From Lysobacterales bacterium (GTDB lineage: Bacteria > Pseudomonadota > Gammaproteobacteria > Xanthomonadales > UBA2363): DNA of 64,000 nt. The notes beneath the pieces were generated by a model. The model was not told the DNA's origin and searched no databases. It worked only from the letters and a program-made list of their open reading frames with translations. This document shows positions 29,277 through 37,785 of this stretch, in pieces. The DNA is taken from contig JAHCAT010000009.1 of NCBI GenBank assembly GCA_019634735.1, positions 1-64,000 of the forward strand, read 5' to 3'. Both the position numbers and the translations under genes were made by a program. The stretch's first letter is position 1. Every line of letters starts with the position of its first letter.

Positions 29277-32200
29277 GCCGCGTCCACATGCGAGGGGCGG
29301 GGAGACGTCTCGGTGGTTGCGAGAACCACGCGGGTGGCGTCGCGTCGTGCCTGGCGCCGCAGCCAAAGGCGCGGCAGCTGTGGTTTGATCAGGTAGACCG
29401 TGTCACCTTCCTGCAACACGACATCCGGAGCAAAATAGATGGATTCGCGCACGGGCCATGTGAGGAGTCCGGCCCGATGAAGCTCCTCGACGACACCGTT
29501 CACGGCCTGGTCGGAGCGCGTCGCGCTGGCCGCCCGCGAATGCCTTACACCAGCCCGAATGCGCACGATGCCGAACGGGCCCGCGCGATCGATGCGCGTT
29601 AGCTGCACGTCGACCTGGAATTCGCCGGTCCCGCCGCGTGCGTCACGCCAGGATTCCAGTGAGGTCTGCAGGGCAAGTGCGTAGGCCTGTGCCTGCGCCT
29701 CGCCGAGCCTATCCCGCGCCAATCTGAATACGCTGGACAGTCCATAGGGGCGGATTCTCGGAAGCAGGTGCTCGACCGTTTCGCGGACGATGGCCTGATC
29801 CGAGGCCTCCAGGCCGAAGTAGGCCTCGATCAACTGTTCCGCTTCCGCGCGGTGCGCCCGCCAGTACGCATCTCGCGTGAGCTGGGGCTGGTGCTCGATC
29901 GCCCGCGTCAGGTCGGCTGTGGCACGGACAATGCGGTGCGCTGCCGCCGGGTCAGGGTGCCGTTCGGGCGTGAAGAAGGGGAACTCGGCCACGTCGGATA
30001 GCGACACGCGATCGCGATCTCCGAGCAGCTGGTAAAGCTGGGTGACCATGAAGTAGCGCACCAGATCGGAGCGCAGGTAGACCGTCGCGAAACGCAGCAG
30101 GTCTTCGTCCTCTGGCGGTCCAGCAATGACGCCGACGCTGCTCTTGAAGGAGGCGGGTCCGTTCACGAACGCTGCGCGAACGGATCGCTCCGGCGAGGGG
30201 CCATCCGGAAACAAAATGCGCGGCCCGTCAAAGCCCAGCAGTAGTTTGTCGCTGAGCCGCGATACGGTCGGAATCTCTTGCCTCGGGAAGGGCGAGGCCT
30301 CGCTGGCGGTATCGAGCACGAGCGCGTCTTTGAGCAGGCTCGGCTCAATGAAGGGGTGGTTCCACAGAGGCCTGCTGCTGACAGTCTGGGGAACCGATGC
30401 ATCCTGGTGGTGGAAGCCCTTCTGCTTGTACCACCGACGATTCCGTCCCTTCCACAGGTCGCCGAACGTGCCGCGCAGGCGCAGCCGGGTCCAAAGGGCA
30501 AGATCGTGCTCATCGCCCCACATGCGGGTGACCAGTTCGCGATTGGAGACCGAGATGGCCCGGGTATACACCGTGTGACGGTCGACACCGTGCAGGGTCA
30601 GGCGCCCCATGGCCAGGCTGGCATCGGCCTTGGGCGCCCAATACTCGAAGGATTCGCCTGGCGCGATTACCGACCGCTCCGGGTGGGGTAGCTCTGCGCG
30701 ACGTTCGGCCAGCAGGACCGCGCAGGACAGCCGACCATCGTCGAAGAGCAGTTCCTTGAGGTCGCCGAAGTTCACCAGCTGCCGCCACCGCACGCGCTCG
30801 AGCCATGCGGCGAGGAAAGGCTGGCTGGTGGGCTTTAGCAACAGGCTCATGGGGAGAATCAGGCACAGCCTCGCGCCGGGCGCAGCGATGTCGCTTGCTC
30901 GCCAGGCGAAGTCGGCGGCGATCTGATTCAACGTGCGCGGGATACCGGAGGTGCCGACCCAACGCGCCAGCGATGCAGCGGCGGCCCGCTCGTCATCCGA
31001 GGCGCCTTCATCAAGCCCGGTTTCCATCCAGGGTGGATTGGAAAGCAGCAAAGTGTAATCGGTGCGCTGCGTGTTCGGATTGGCGTCAGAGAAAAAGTCC
31101 CCGTGCTCGACGCCTCCGAACAGGTTTGAGCCGCGCAGGCGTGGTAGCTTGACCTGCGCGTCCTCGCACAGGGCGACGACATCCGCCGGCTCGAGCCGTT
31201 CGAGCAACGACAGGTACAAGCTGAAGGCGGTGACGCGGCAAGCCGCCTCACTCAGGTCGCTACCGAAGATGTGACCGCGCAGCAGGTCGATGCGCTCGCG
31301 CAGGGGCAGCGGCCCCGCTCCCCGGCGCGCTTCCGCTTCGCCAAGCAGTCGGCGAAACGCGGTGGTCAAGAGGATGCCTGATCCGCAGGCGCCGTCATAG
31401 ATCCGCTCGGAGAGCAGGTCGGGCGACGTCGACAGGGCCTGATCGACGACCAGGTTGGCGAGATGTCGCGGCGTGTAGTAAGCCGCCAGCGATTTCTTCT
31501 GGTCGCGGCCCAGGAACGACTCGTAGACGCCGGACAGCAGCTCGACGGGAATGTAGCGGAAGTTGTACGGGAACAGACTGGGTTGCCGACGCTCGATGTC
31601 GGTGGCGGCCAACAGGTCGGCGAGAACATCGAACCCCGCCGGGGGAAGGCGCTGCCAGAGCGCCCCGACACCGGCGTCGCTGTCGAGGAAGTCGCCATTG
31701 AAGTCGCGCTTAAGCTGGGCCAGCAGCCGCACCAAACCCGTTCGGTCGCGCCTCGCGACCAGGGCGTGAAGCGAGTCCACCCTTCTGTGGCTGCGATAGA
31801 GATCACTGACGATGCCGCGGTGCTCTAGGTAGGAAACAAACAGCAGCTGGCCCACCAAGTACTGCGCATCCTGCCTCGTAACCTTGCCACTCGCTCCGGC
31901 GTCGACGGCAGCGAGCCTGGTCACGGTCTCGCGCAGATTGGCCACTAGGCGACGGTCCACGCGGTCTTCGAGACGGAACCAACTCTCATGGCGCGCGCGA
32001 ACATCGCCAGACTGCACGTCGGCGCGCGAGAACGGCCCATCGACCCGGGCTGCATCAAAAGTCAGCGGATCGCCGACCGCGGCGCGTGGACTGATCGGCA
32101 CAGGGGTCGCGGCCGCAGGCGTAACGACCAGGAGGACCGACACCAGCCCCTGATTCCAGATGCGTTGCCGCAACGCCGTCAGGCGTGCGTCGTCCTTCAA

Positions 32201-32416
32201 TAGGGCGCCATCATCGACGAAGAAGCTGATCGTCGGCGTTCCTTCGACATCGAAGACCGCTTCCGCCCGGATGTCACCCGCAGGATTCAGCAGGTCATGC
32301 AGTTCCGGTGCATAGGCATGGCGGCTGGACAAGCGGGGACTGGCGCGATGCAACGACGGCGAGGCCGGGTCGTAGCCCAGGGCCGTCAGCCAACGTTCGA
32401 GGCCTTCCTCGTGCAT
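29273..32416 (-). CDS. N6-adenine DNA methyltransferase, first gene of putative defence operon
   Basis: 1047 residues from ATG 32416. The class I SAM methyltransferase core is clear: YYTPRHLANLVVDQAL, motif I DGACGSGILL (about residue 340) and catalytic motif IV SNPPW (about 455). The long region after it (about 600-1047) could hold target recognition and Eco57I-like elements. The N-terminal 300 residues are of unclear fold; residues 45-100 (IRAEAVFDVEGTPTISFFVDDG) might be nuclease-related but no ExK is evident. It resembles type IIG/BREX PglX-type methyltransferases in size. It leads a three-gene overlapped operon transcribed divergently from a WYL regulator. Confidence 0.85.
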   Translation of the reverse strand: MHEEGLERWLTALGYDPASPSLHRASPRLSSRHAYAPELHDLLNPAGDIRAEAVFDVEGTPTISFFVDDGALLKDDARLTALRQRIWNQGLVSVLLVVTPAAATPVPISPRAAVGDPLTFDAARVDGPFSRADVQSGDVRARHESWFRLEDRVDRRLVANLRETVTRLAAVDAGASGKVTRQDAQYLVGQLLFVSYLEHRGIVSDLYRSHRRVDSLHALVARRDRTGLVRLLAQLKRDFNGDFLDSDAGVGALWQRLPPAGFDVLADLLAATDIERRQPSLFPYNFRYIPVELLSGVYESFLGRDQKKSLAAYYTPRHLANLVVDQALSTSPDLLSERIYDGACGSGILLTTAFRRLLGEAEARRGAGPLPLRERIDLLRGHIFGSDLSEAACRVTAFSLYLSLLERLEPADVVALCEDAQVKLPRLRGSNLFGGVEHGDFFSDANPNTQRTDYTLLLSNPPWMETGLDEGASDDERAAAASLARWVGTSGIPRTLNQIAADFAWRASDIAAPGARLCLILPMSLLLKPTSQPFLAAWLERVRWRQLVNFGDLKELLFDDGRLSCAVLLAERRAELPHPERSVIAPGESFEYWAPKADASLAMGRLTLHGVDRHTVYTRAISVSNRELVTRMWGDEHDLALWTRLRLRGTFGDLWKGRNRRWYKQKGFHHQDASVPQTVSSRPLWNHPFIEPSLLKDALVLDTASEASPFPRQEIPTVSRLSDKLLLGFDGPRILFPDGPSPERSVRAAFVNGPASFKSSVGVIAGPPEDEDLLRFATVYLRSDLVRYFMVTQLYQLLGDRDRVSLSDVAEFPFFTPERHPDPAAAHRIVRATADLTRAIEHQPQLTRDAYWRAHRAEAEQLIEAYFGLEASDQAIVRETVEHLLPRIRPYGLSSVFRLARDRLGEAQAQAYALALQTSLESWRDARGGTGEFQVDVQLTRIDRAGPFGIVRIRAGVRHSRAASATRSDQAVNGVVEELHRAGLLTWPVRESIYFAPDVVLQEGDTVYLIKPQLPRLWLRRQARRDATRVVLATTETSPRPSHVDAA

Positions 32417-32538
32417 CACGGGTCACGGTCTCGTGCGGATGATGGGGTCAATGGTAGTTCTATAGAGCGCTTGGCTTGCTATCCTACGCATTACCAGTAG
32501 ACTACGCAAGACATGTCCAGCACGCATACTGCGTATAA
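32417..32538. promoter_or_regulatory. Divergent promoter region, WYL regulator / methyltransferase operon
   Basis: 122-bp AT-richer gap between divergent genes. It contains the direct repeat CTACGCA twice (in 32477-32510) and an inverted repeat ATAC-TGC-GTAT at 32527-32537 ending two nt before the regulator ATG. These are plausible operators for autoregulation by the WYL protein. The regulator has no obvious Shine-Dalgarno and may be leaderless. Confidence 0.5.
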
Positions 32539-33432
32539 ATGGCATCGCCAGCCGCCTCCAGCCTTCCCTATGCCCAGCGCGAACGCCTGCGCTTCGTCGA
32601 AGCGACATTGATGTGGGAGGGGCAACTGCAACGGGCGCGAGTCAGCGAGGTGTTCGGCGTGGCGGCGAACCATGTGACGAAGGATCTGCGGGAGTACGAA
32701 ACGGCGTATCCGAACAGCCTGGTCTTTGAACCCCGACGTCGGGCGTACGTGCCGGGGCCGCGCTTTAAGCCTCGGATCGCCTCGTCAGACCCGGGCGAGT
32801 ACCTCGCCCTGCAACTGGCCTATGTTCACACTGGTGCTTCCGTCGTCACGCCGTGGATTGGCGGCGGCGCAGGTATCCCGTCGGTCGGTGTGCCGGTTCC
32901 CGCACACGGCATTCACAGCCCGGTGCTGCGCGCTGTGCTTTGTGCCCTGCACCAGCACGAAGGGGTGGATGTGGTGTACCACTCGAGCACGGGCGCAGGT
33001 GCATCGCGTCGGCGCGTGTGGCCGCATGCGCTGGTTCACACAGGCGTGCGCTGGCATGTTCGGGGCTACGACGCGCAGACTGAGACGTTCCGACAGTTTT
33101 CTCTGGGCCGCATGGACTCGGCTCAACTCGTCCGTGCGGTATGCCCTGTGGAGGTTGGCGAGGACGCGGACTGGATCACTGAAGTGACCCTCGAAGTGGT
33201 CCCGCATTCAGGCTTGAACAACCATCAGCGGGCTGTCGTGGTCCGGGACTTCGGGATGTCCGAAACGGAGCACGGCCCGGCATGGAGGGTCGTACTCCGA
33301 CGCTGTCTGGTCGGCTACTTTGTGCAACGCTACGGACTGGACGCGGCCAAGCCCCAGCTGCCGCGTCACAGGATCGTGCTCAGGGATCCGCAGGCGGTTC
33401 GGTCCCTGCTGTTGCCAGATCAAGTCGCCTGA
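32539..33432 (+). CDS. WYL-domain transcriptional regulator (BrxR/CapW-like)
   Basis: 297 residues. N-terminal winged helix-turn-helix (residues about 12-60, RLRFVEATLMWEGQLQRARVSEVFGVAANHVTKDLREY), then a WYL domain (about 135-200: VDVVYHS, RRVWPHALVHTGVRWHVRGYD, FSLGRM) and a C-terminal WCX-like region. This three-part layout is that of BrxR/CapW repressors, which sit upstream of phage-defence operons and are thought to bind a ligand through WYL. Divergent placement to the methyltransferase operon strongly supports the same regulatory job here. Confidence 0.88.
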   Translation: MASPAASSLPYAQRERLRFVEATLMWEGQLQRARVSEVFGVAANHVTKDLREYETAYPNSLVFEPRRRAYVPGPRFKPRIASSDPGEYLALQLAYVHTGASVVTPWIGGGAGIPSVGVPVPAHGIHSPVLRAVLCALHQHEGVDVVYHSSTGAGASRRRVWPHALVHTGVRWHVRGYDAQTETFRQFSLGRMDSAQLVRAVCPVEVGEDADWITEVTLEVVPHSGLNNHQRAVVVRDFGMSETEHGPAWRVVLRRCLVGYFVQRYGLDAAKPQLPRHRIVLRDPQAVRSLLLPDQVA

Positions 33433-33650
33433 GCGGCGGTGCCGACCAGGTCTCATGCGGAAAGCCGAATTTTTTGGAACCGAGTGAGGCGTTCCGCGTT
33501 CGCCTGGAATAAATGGGGCAGTTGATTGCAGCATCTTTGGATGGAGACAGCGCCGAGCCGATGGTCGCGTAAGCTTCCGCTTCAAGCACACCTGCTCCTC
33601 CACACACGTGATGGAGCGCTTGACACATCAGTTCGCCACGCGGTCTGTCG

Positions 33651-34886
33651 TTAACGTCTGACCACCCGATACGCGAGTAGCAAACCCACGCCTGCAGCAG
33701 CCGCAGCGATGAAGAACGTCGCGCCGGCCCAGACATCGTGACGCTCGGATGCGGTCACGATAGCAAGCACGATGGGGAAGACTATCGCGCCAACGATTCC
33801 AGCAAGGCTTGAAATGCTCGTTACCGTGCCTTGCAGCCGACCTTGCTCGCGCGCATCGACCGCACCGGAAAGCAGTGATTGCAAAGCTGGCCGCGCCGCG
33901 CCCCATAGCGCCGTTATGGGCATAACGGCCCAGAACCAGTAGCCGGTAGGAGCGAGCGCAAACAGCGTGAGGCCTAAAGTTCCGCAGCCAAGCGAGAATA
34001 TCAGCGCCCGGTTCTCGCCCATGGCACCCACGATTGGTTTGACCAGAAATCCTTGCACGATGGACTGCAGAACACCGCTAAGTGTCAACGTGACGCCGAC
34101 CATTAGAGGTCCCCAGCCAAAACGGTAGCCTGCGTAAAGTACGAACGTCGCGGGGGCAGCCATGTGCGCCAGAGCGTCAAGGGCTGCCACACCGATCATC
34201 CCTAGCACTCGGGGATAGCGGCGCAGAAGGCGCAGGGAACCAAGCAGATTGGCATGCGCAAAAACAAATGTACGGCTGCGATTTTCTGGCGGGAGCGATT
34301 CTGGCAGAACAAGCAACCCATAACAAAAGTTCGCTGCGCATAACGCGGCAGCCACCCAGAACGGCAGACGCATGTCCACCGAGCCGAGTGCTCCACCAAC
34401 CACCGGAGCTATCGACAGGCCAAGGCCAAATGCGATTCCGACGATGCCGTAAGCCTGCGCTCTGCGCGCTTGAGGCGTTACGTCCGCGATATACGCATTT
34501 GCAGCAGACAGACTCGCCGACGTCATTCCAGCTACCATTCTCGCGACCAGCAGAATCGGCAATGTACTGGCAATTGCCATGACCACGTAGTCGAGGCCAA
34601 GCCCAATTGTTGAAATCAGGATAACAGGGCGCCGACCGAACCGATCCGACAATGCGCCTTGTATCGGCATAAAGATGAACTGCATTCCGAGGAATGCCAC
34701 CTGGAACCAGCCGTACCAGATCGCCGCCCTTGGCACGTCGCCTCCCAGGAATTCCTCGATAAGGTGCGGGAGTACAGGAATAATAAGGCCGAACGAGAGA
34801 ACATCGATCAACAGCGTGACGAAGATGAATACAGTCGCCGCGCGCCTGCGCTGCGTACTTGTTGGCGGCGACGCGCCTTGGTTCAT
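33651..34886 (-). CDS. MFS efflux transporter (TCR/Tet family-like)
   Basis: 411 residues, 12 predicted transmembrane helices; ATG at 34886 (MNQGASPPTSTQRRR). Signature PIQGALSDRFGRRPVILIS is the loop 2-3 MFS motif; FGLIIPVLPHLIEEF at the first helix and the GSVDMRLPFWVAAALCAANF helix 6 segment resemble TetA-like drug:proton antiporters. Substrate cannot be inferred. It is the last gene of the AT-richer cargo block and could export the product of the radical-SAM cluster or confer drug tolerance. 186 nt separate it from the DinB-fold gene, so it may have its own promoter. Confidence 0.85.
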   Translation of the reverse strand: MNQGASPPTSTQRRRAATVFIFVTLLIDVLSFGLIIPVLPHLIEEFLGGDVPRAAIWYGWFQVAFLGMQFIFMPIQGALSDRFGRRPVILISTIGLGLDYVVMAIASTLPILLVARMVAGMTSASLSAANAYIADVTPQARRAQAYGIVGIAFGLGLSIAPVVGGALGSVDMRLPFWVAAALCAANFCYGLLVLPESLPPENRSRTFVFAHANLLGSLRLLRRYPRVLGMIGVAALDALAHMAAPATFVLYAGYRFGWGPLMVGVTLTLSGVLQSIVQGFLVKPIVGAMGENRALIFSLGCGTLGLTLFALAPTGYWFWAVMPITALWGAARPALQSLLSGAVDAREQGRLQGTVTSISSLAGIVGAIVFPIVLAIVTASERHDVWAGATFFIAAAAAGVGLLLAYRVVRR

Positions 34887-35072
34887 TGGCAATTGGAGTC
34901 AGAAGTTTAGAGTCGCGGGTGGGAATAAAGCTGTTGCACTCGTCGGGCGCATTGGGATCACCGGGCTACCGACCTACTAGCAGTCGCAGCAATCTTCGCA
35001 GTGCTGCAGTCCGTGCGCTAGTAGCCTGGGGCAACATTAGACAGCACTCGAACCCGGTGAAAAGGCATGGCA

Positions 35073-35567
35073 TCACACTTGCACGGTCCCCTGGTCAAAG
35101 TAGGTCCAGCTGTCCAGCGCTGGCGGCTGGATACCCAGCTGAATGAGTATGGTGATTACTTCAGCACGGTGCTCGGTTGCGTGATTGATAACCTGGGTAA
35201 GAATGACCATCTTAGGCACCTCCCGAATGGGTCCACCCCAATCGATCTGCACCGAATCGACGATGTCGATCGAAGGAGCCAAGGCTAGAAGACCCCTTCC
35301 GGTCGTAATTGCGCTTTCCTTCATCTCCTCAATCGTCATTGGCGGTGGCTCTTCGGGACGATGAGGCCGCTGGCCGGTGCTGATGAGCGAGAAGTACGAT
35401 TCTTCCGACCGCACCACATGCTCGAGGGAATCTCGTATAGATGCGAAGACGCCGGGAGGCTTGGTATTCAGCTGCTCTGGATTCAGCGCCGCGCATGCAT
35501 CGATTAAACGCAGGTTTGCCCAAAGGTTGTGACCGAAAAGATGCGCGATCGTGCTTGTAGGCTTCAT
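35073..35567 (-). CDS. DinB/YfiT-like putative metal-dependent protein
   Basis: 164 residues from the ATG at 35567. Four-helix-bundle DinB fold (unrelated to polymerase IV): HLFGHNLWANLRLIDAC near the start, SLEHVVRSEESYF in the middle and QVINHATEHRAEVI near the end supply the three histidines of the family's metal site. Some DinB-fold proteins are thiol S-transferases (bacillithiol, mycothiol), others have no known role. It lies 126 nt downstream of the MDR oxidoreductase in the same direction, suggesting it belongs to the cargo metabolic block. Confidence 0.82.
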   Translation of the reverse strand: MKPTSTIAHLFGHNLWANLRLIDACAALNPEQLNTKPPGVFASIRDSLEHVVRSEESYFSLISTGQRPHRPEEPPPMTIEEMKESAITTGRGLLALAPSIDIVDSVQIDWGGPIREVPKMVILTQVINHATEHRAEVITILIQLGIQPPALDSWTYFDQGTVQV

Positions 35568-35693
35568 GGCATTACCCTTTGATTTCCTCGTTGCATTTTT
35601 TAAGTGCGAAAGAAGGACGCCCATCACGCGGCAGCACATACTTTGTCAACCCGGACCTCGACACGTGGGCGACACAGCTCATTCCGATCACCT

Positions 35694-36710
35694 CTACTCC
35701 TGAATCACGATGACTATTTTTCCTACGTGTCGATTCTCATGCATGCTCTGGTAGGCCAATTCCGCATCTTGAAACGAGTAGACGGAATCGATTATTGGAG
35801 TGAGCTTGTGGTGTGATATTAGGGCATTAACCCTCTCAAAATGATCTGTATTCCCGCATGCGACGCCGCGAAGTGTCGCCGACTTCCAGATAAGGGGGTG
35901 AGGCTCCAAACCCATGATGTCTCTTCTCTTGGAACCCGAGACCAGAGCAATCTCTCCACCTGCCGCCACGGCCTGGTAGGACTGTTCGAGCGTCTCGGCA
36001 CCAAATAGTTCTACGACCTTTTCAACGCCCGCGCCGCCGGTCAACTCGAGCACGGCGGAGGCCCATTGCGGATGCCGGACGCGATTGATGACTTCGTCTG
36101 CTCCTATCTCTCTTGATTTTTCAAGCTTCCTGTCATCGCTGGACACAACAATCACGCGGGCGCCGCATGTCTTCGCTATCTGTAAAGCGAAGATCGCGAC
36201 CCCACCGACTCCCAACGTGAGCACGCACTCGCCAGCGCGAATGGGTCTTCCTCCGCATATAGCGTTCCAGGCAGTCACGGCGGCTACCGGTAAGGTCGCC
36301 GCCTCCTCGAAGCTCAGGTTCTCGGGAATCGGCAGCAAGCCGGTTTCACTGAACACTGCGTACTGCGTAAGAGTCCCATCCAGCGGCACGCCGAGTGAGC
36401 CTGCGGCCTGCTTGAAAGCTGCGACGACCCGGTCCCCCGGCGCAAATCGTCGTACCGAATCTCCGATCGCTTCAACCTCACCCGCACCGTCCGACAACGG
36501 AATCGTGTTCCGCATGACAGGGACGGGGAAGTACCGATTGCCGGCAATTGCGAGGTCGCGTGAATTCAGAGATGCCGCGCGCAGACGAACGAGCACCTGC
36601 CCAGGTCCAGGGATGGGCTTCGGGCGTTCGGTCCGGCGCAAGCCCTTAAATCCGGCGTTGCTTGCCACCAGCTCATAGGCCTCGATGTTCACTTGCAGTG
36701 GACCGGACAT
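35694..36710 (-). CDS. MDR-family zinc-independent alcohol dehydrogenase / quinone oxidoreductase
   Basis: 338 residues. N-terminal GroES-like domain (PGPGQVLVRLRAASLNSRDLAIAGNRYF...IPLSDGAGEV) and a Rossmann domain with LTLGVGGVAIFALQIAK for NADPH. The catalytic-zinc cysteine/histidine set is missing, so it should be a quinone/enone-type reductase. The start overlaps the 3' end of the preceding unknown gene by 22 nt, implying co-transcription with the radical-SAM genes. Substrate unknown. Confidence 0.88.
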   Translation of the reverse strand: MSGPLQVNIEAYELVASNAGFKGLRRTERPKPIPGPGQVLVRLRAASLNSRDLAIAGNRYFPVPVMRNTIPLSDGAGEVEAIGDSVRRFAPGDRVVAAFKQAAGSLGVPLDGTLTQYAVFSETGLLPIPENLSFEEAATLPVAAVTAWNAICGGRPIRAGECVLTLGVGGVAIFALQIAKTCGARVIVVSSDDRKLEKSREIGADEVINRVRHPQWASAVLELTGGAGVEKVVELFGAETLEQSYQAVAAGGEIALVSGSKRRDIMGLEPHPLIWKSATLRGVACGNTDHFERVNALISHHKLTPIIDSVYSFQDAELAYQSMHENRHVGKIVIVIQE

Positions 36711-37750
36711 AGATCGTCAAGACCAACCGCTTGCCGGGCAGTGGTGTCTGCGGCCCTCACCTGCTCAGGAGCTGGTCCCAGGTTGAAGGATGCGATGTCG
36801 ACAGGCAGGACGTCCGCATACGAGAACGCGTCTATCGCCTCCGGCGCATCGGATCTTTCGGATATCCAAACCTCGTAAATGCTGTGCTGAAGTATCGGGA
36901 CCAAGTAGGCGATTGCAACAAGCCTGACAGCTACCGTGTCGTCGATGCCCAGGACCCGTGCAAACTGATGCGTGTGCATGCCTACACCCGAGGCACCGGT
37001 AATCATCGGAACACCGGCCTCGTACGCCCGGCGTACTATGGTGCTCTGCGGGTTTGGCCTATAGAAGCGTCTTGTGTCCAACCATGGAAGGAAGTTGGGC
37101 CCGAGCGGGCTTGAAAGATTTCGCTCGAAACGACTAAAAGTTCCCCCGATGGCCTCATGGTCGGTGCGTGATCTCAGGCTCCAAAAGCGACGCGCTTGAT
37201 GCAACGAGGAGTACGCTGCCCTGCTCTGGTATTGCAGCTGGCGTATGGGGTGCCAATCCATGCGCATGAAACCGAAACGTGGATCCACTGACTCTGCGCC
37301 AACTTGGCGGTCGGTTTGGCGCGACGTGTAATCTATCGCCTCGGCCAGCCAAGCCTGCAGGTGGCCCAGATGAAAGCCAGCGCGATCGGCAACGTCGAGG
37401 ACGTCGGGGAGTCGCTGCGCTCCGACGAGATCCTCGGCGATCAGGTGACTGAACACGCGCCAGACCGTGCACTGCTCCTCGCGGATAGAGCCATCCCCGC
37501 GAAAAACTCCCAGCAGGTCCGCGTTGCTATTCACCCGTCCGGCGAAGGGCAGATCCACTGGACGGTTGATGCGAGAGAGCACCTCATGCAGCGACCGAGC
37601 GCTTGATCCGGAACGCGCCATCACGTAGCGGTAGCAGGCTTCCCGCATCTTCGCGCTGCACTCCACGACCACGGGATGGACGTAAAGGCAATTTGCTAGC
37701 ATAGCCTCGTACGCGATCCCTCTCTCCATGGGATTTCGGCCTCGGGCCAT
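36689..37750 (-). CDS. Unknown protein within the radical-SAM operon
   Basis: 353 residues, no family I recognise. Mostly soluble and helical with an arginine-rich middle (SSLHQARRFWSLRSRTDHEAIGG). A stretch PMITGASGVGMHTHQFARVLG is glycine/histidine-rich and could be a binding loop; VHCK ends the protein with a cysteine near the terminus. It starts 35 nt after the 480-residue radical-SAM gene and overlaps the oxidoreductase gene by 22 nt, so it is part of one transcript. Possibly a partner or substrate-binding protein of the radical-SAM enzyme, but that is inferred from context only. Confidence 0.65.
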   Translation of the reverse strand: MARGRNPMERGIAYEAMLANCLYVHPVVVECSAKMREACYRYVMARSGSSARSLHEVLSRINRPVDLPFAGRVNSNADLLGVFRGDGSIREEQCTVWRVFSHLIAEDLVGAQRLPDVLDVADRAGFHLGHLQAWLAEAIDYTSRQTDRQVGAESVDPRFGFMRMDWHPIRQLQYQSRAAYSSLHQARRFWSLRSRTDHEAIGGTFSRFERNLSSPLGPNFLPWLDTRRFYRPNPQSTIVRRAYEAGVPMITGASGVGMHTHQFARVLGIDDTVAVRLVAIAYLVPILQHSIYEVWISERSDAPEAIDAFSYADVLPVDIASFNLGPAPEQVRAADTTARQAVGLDDLCPVHCK

Positions 37751-37785
37751 GATCAGCAGTCAGTTGTCACGTTGAAAGTGCATAC

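Noticed and set aside
29273..32416. BREX (PglX) or DISARM assignment for the methyltransferase operon
   Set aside because: No PglZ, BrxC, BrxL, DrmA or DrmB genes are nearby; only three genes plus the WYL regulator are present.
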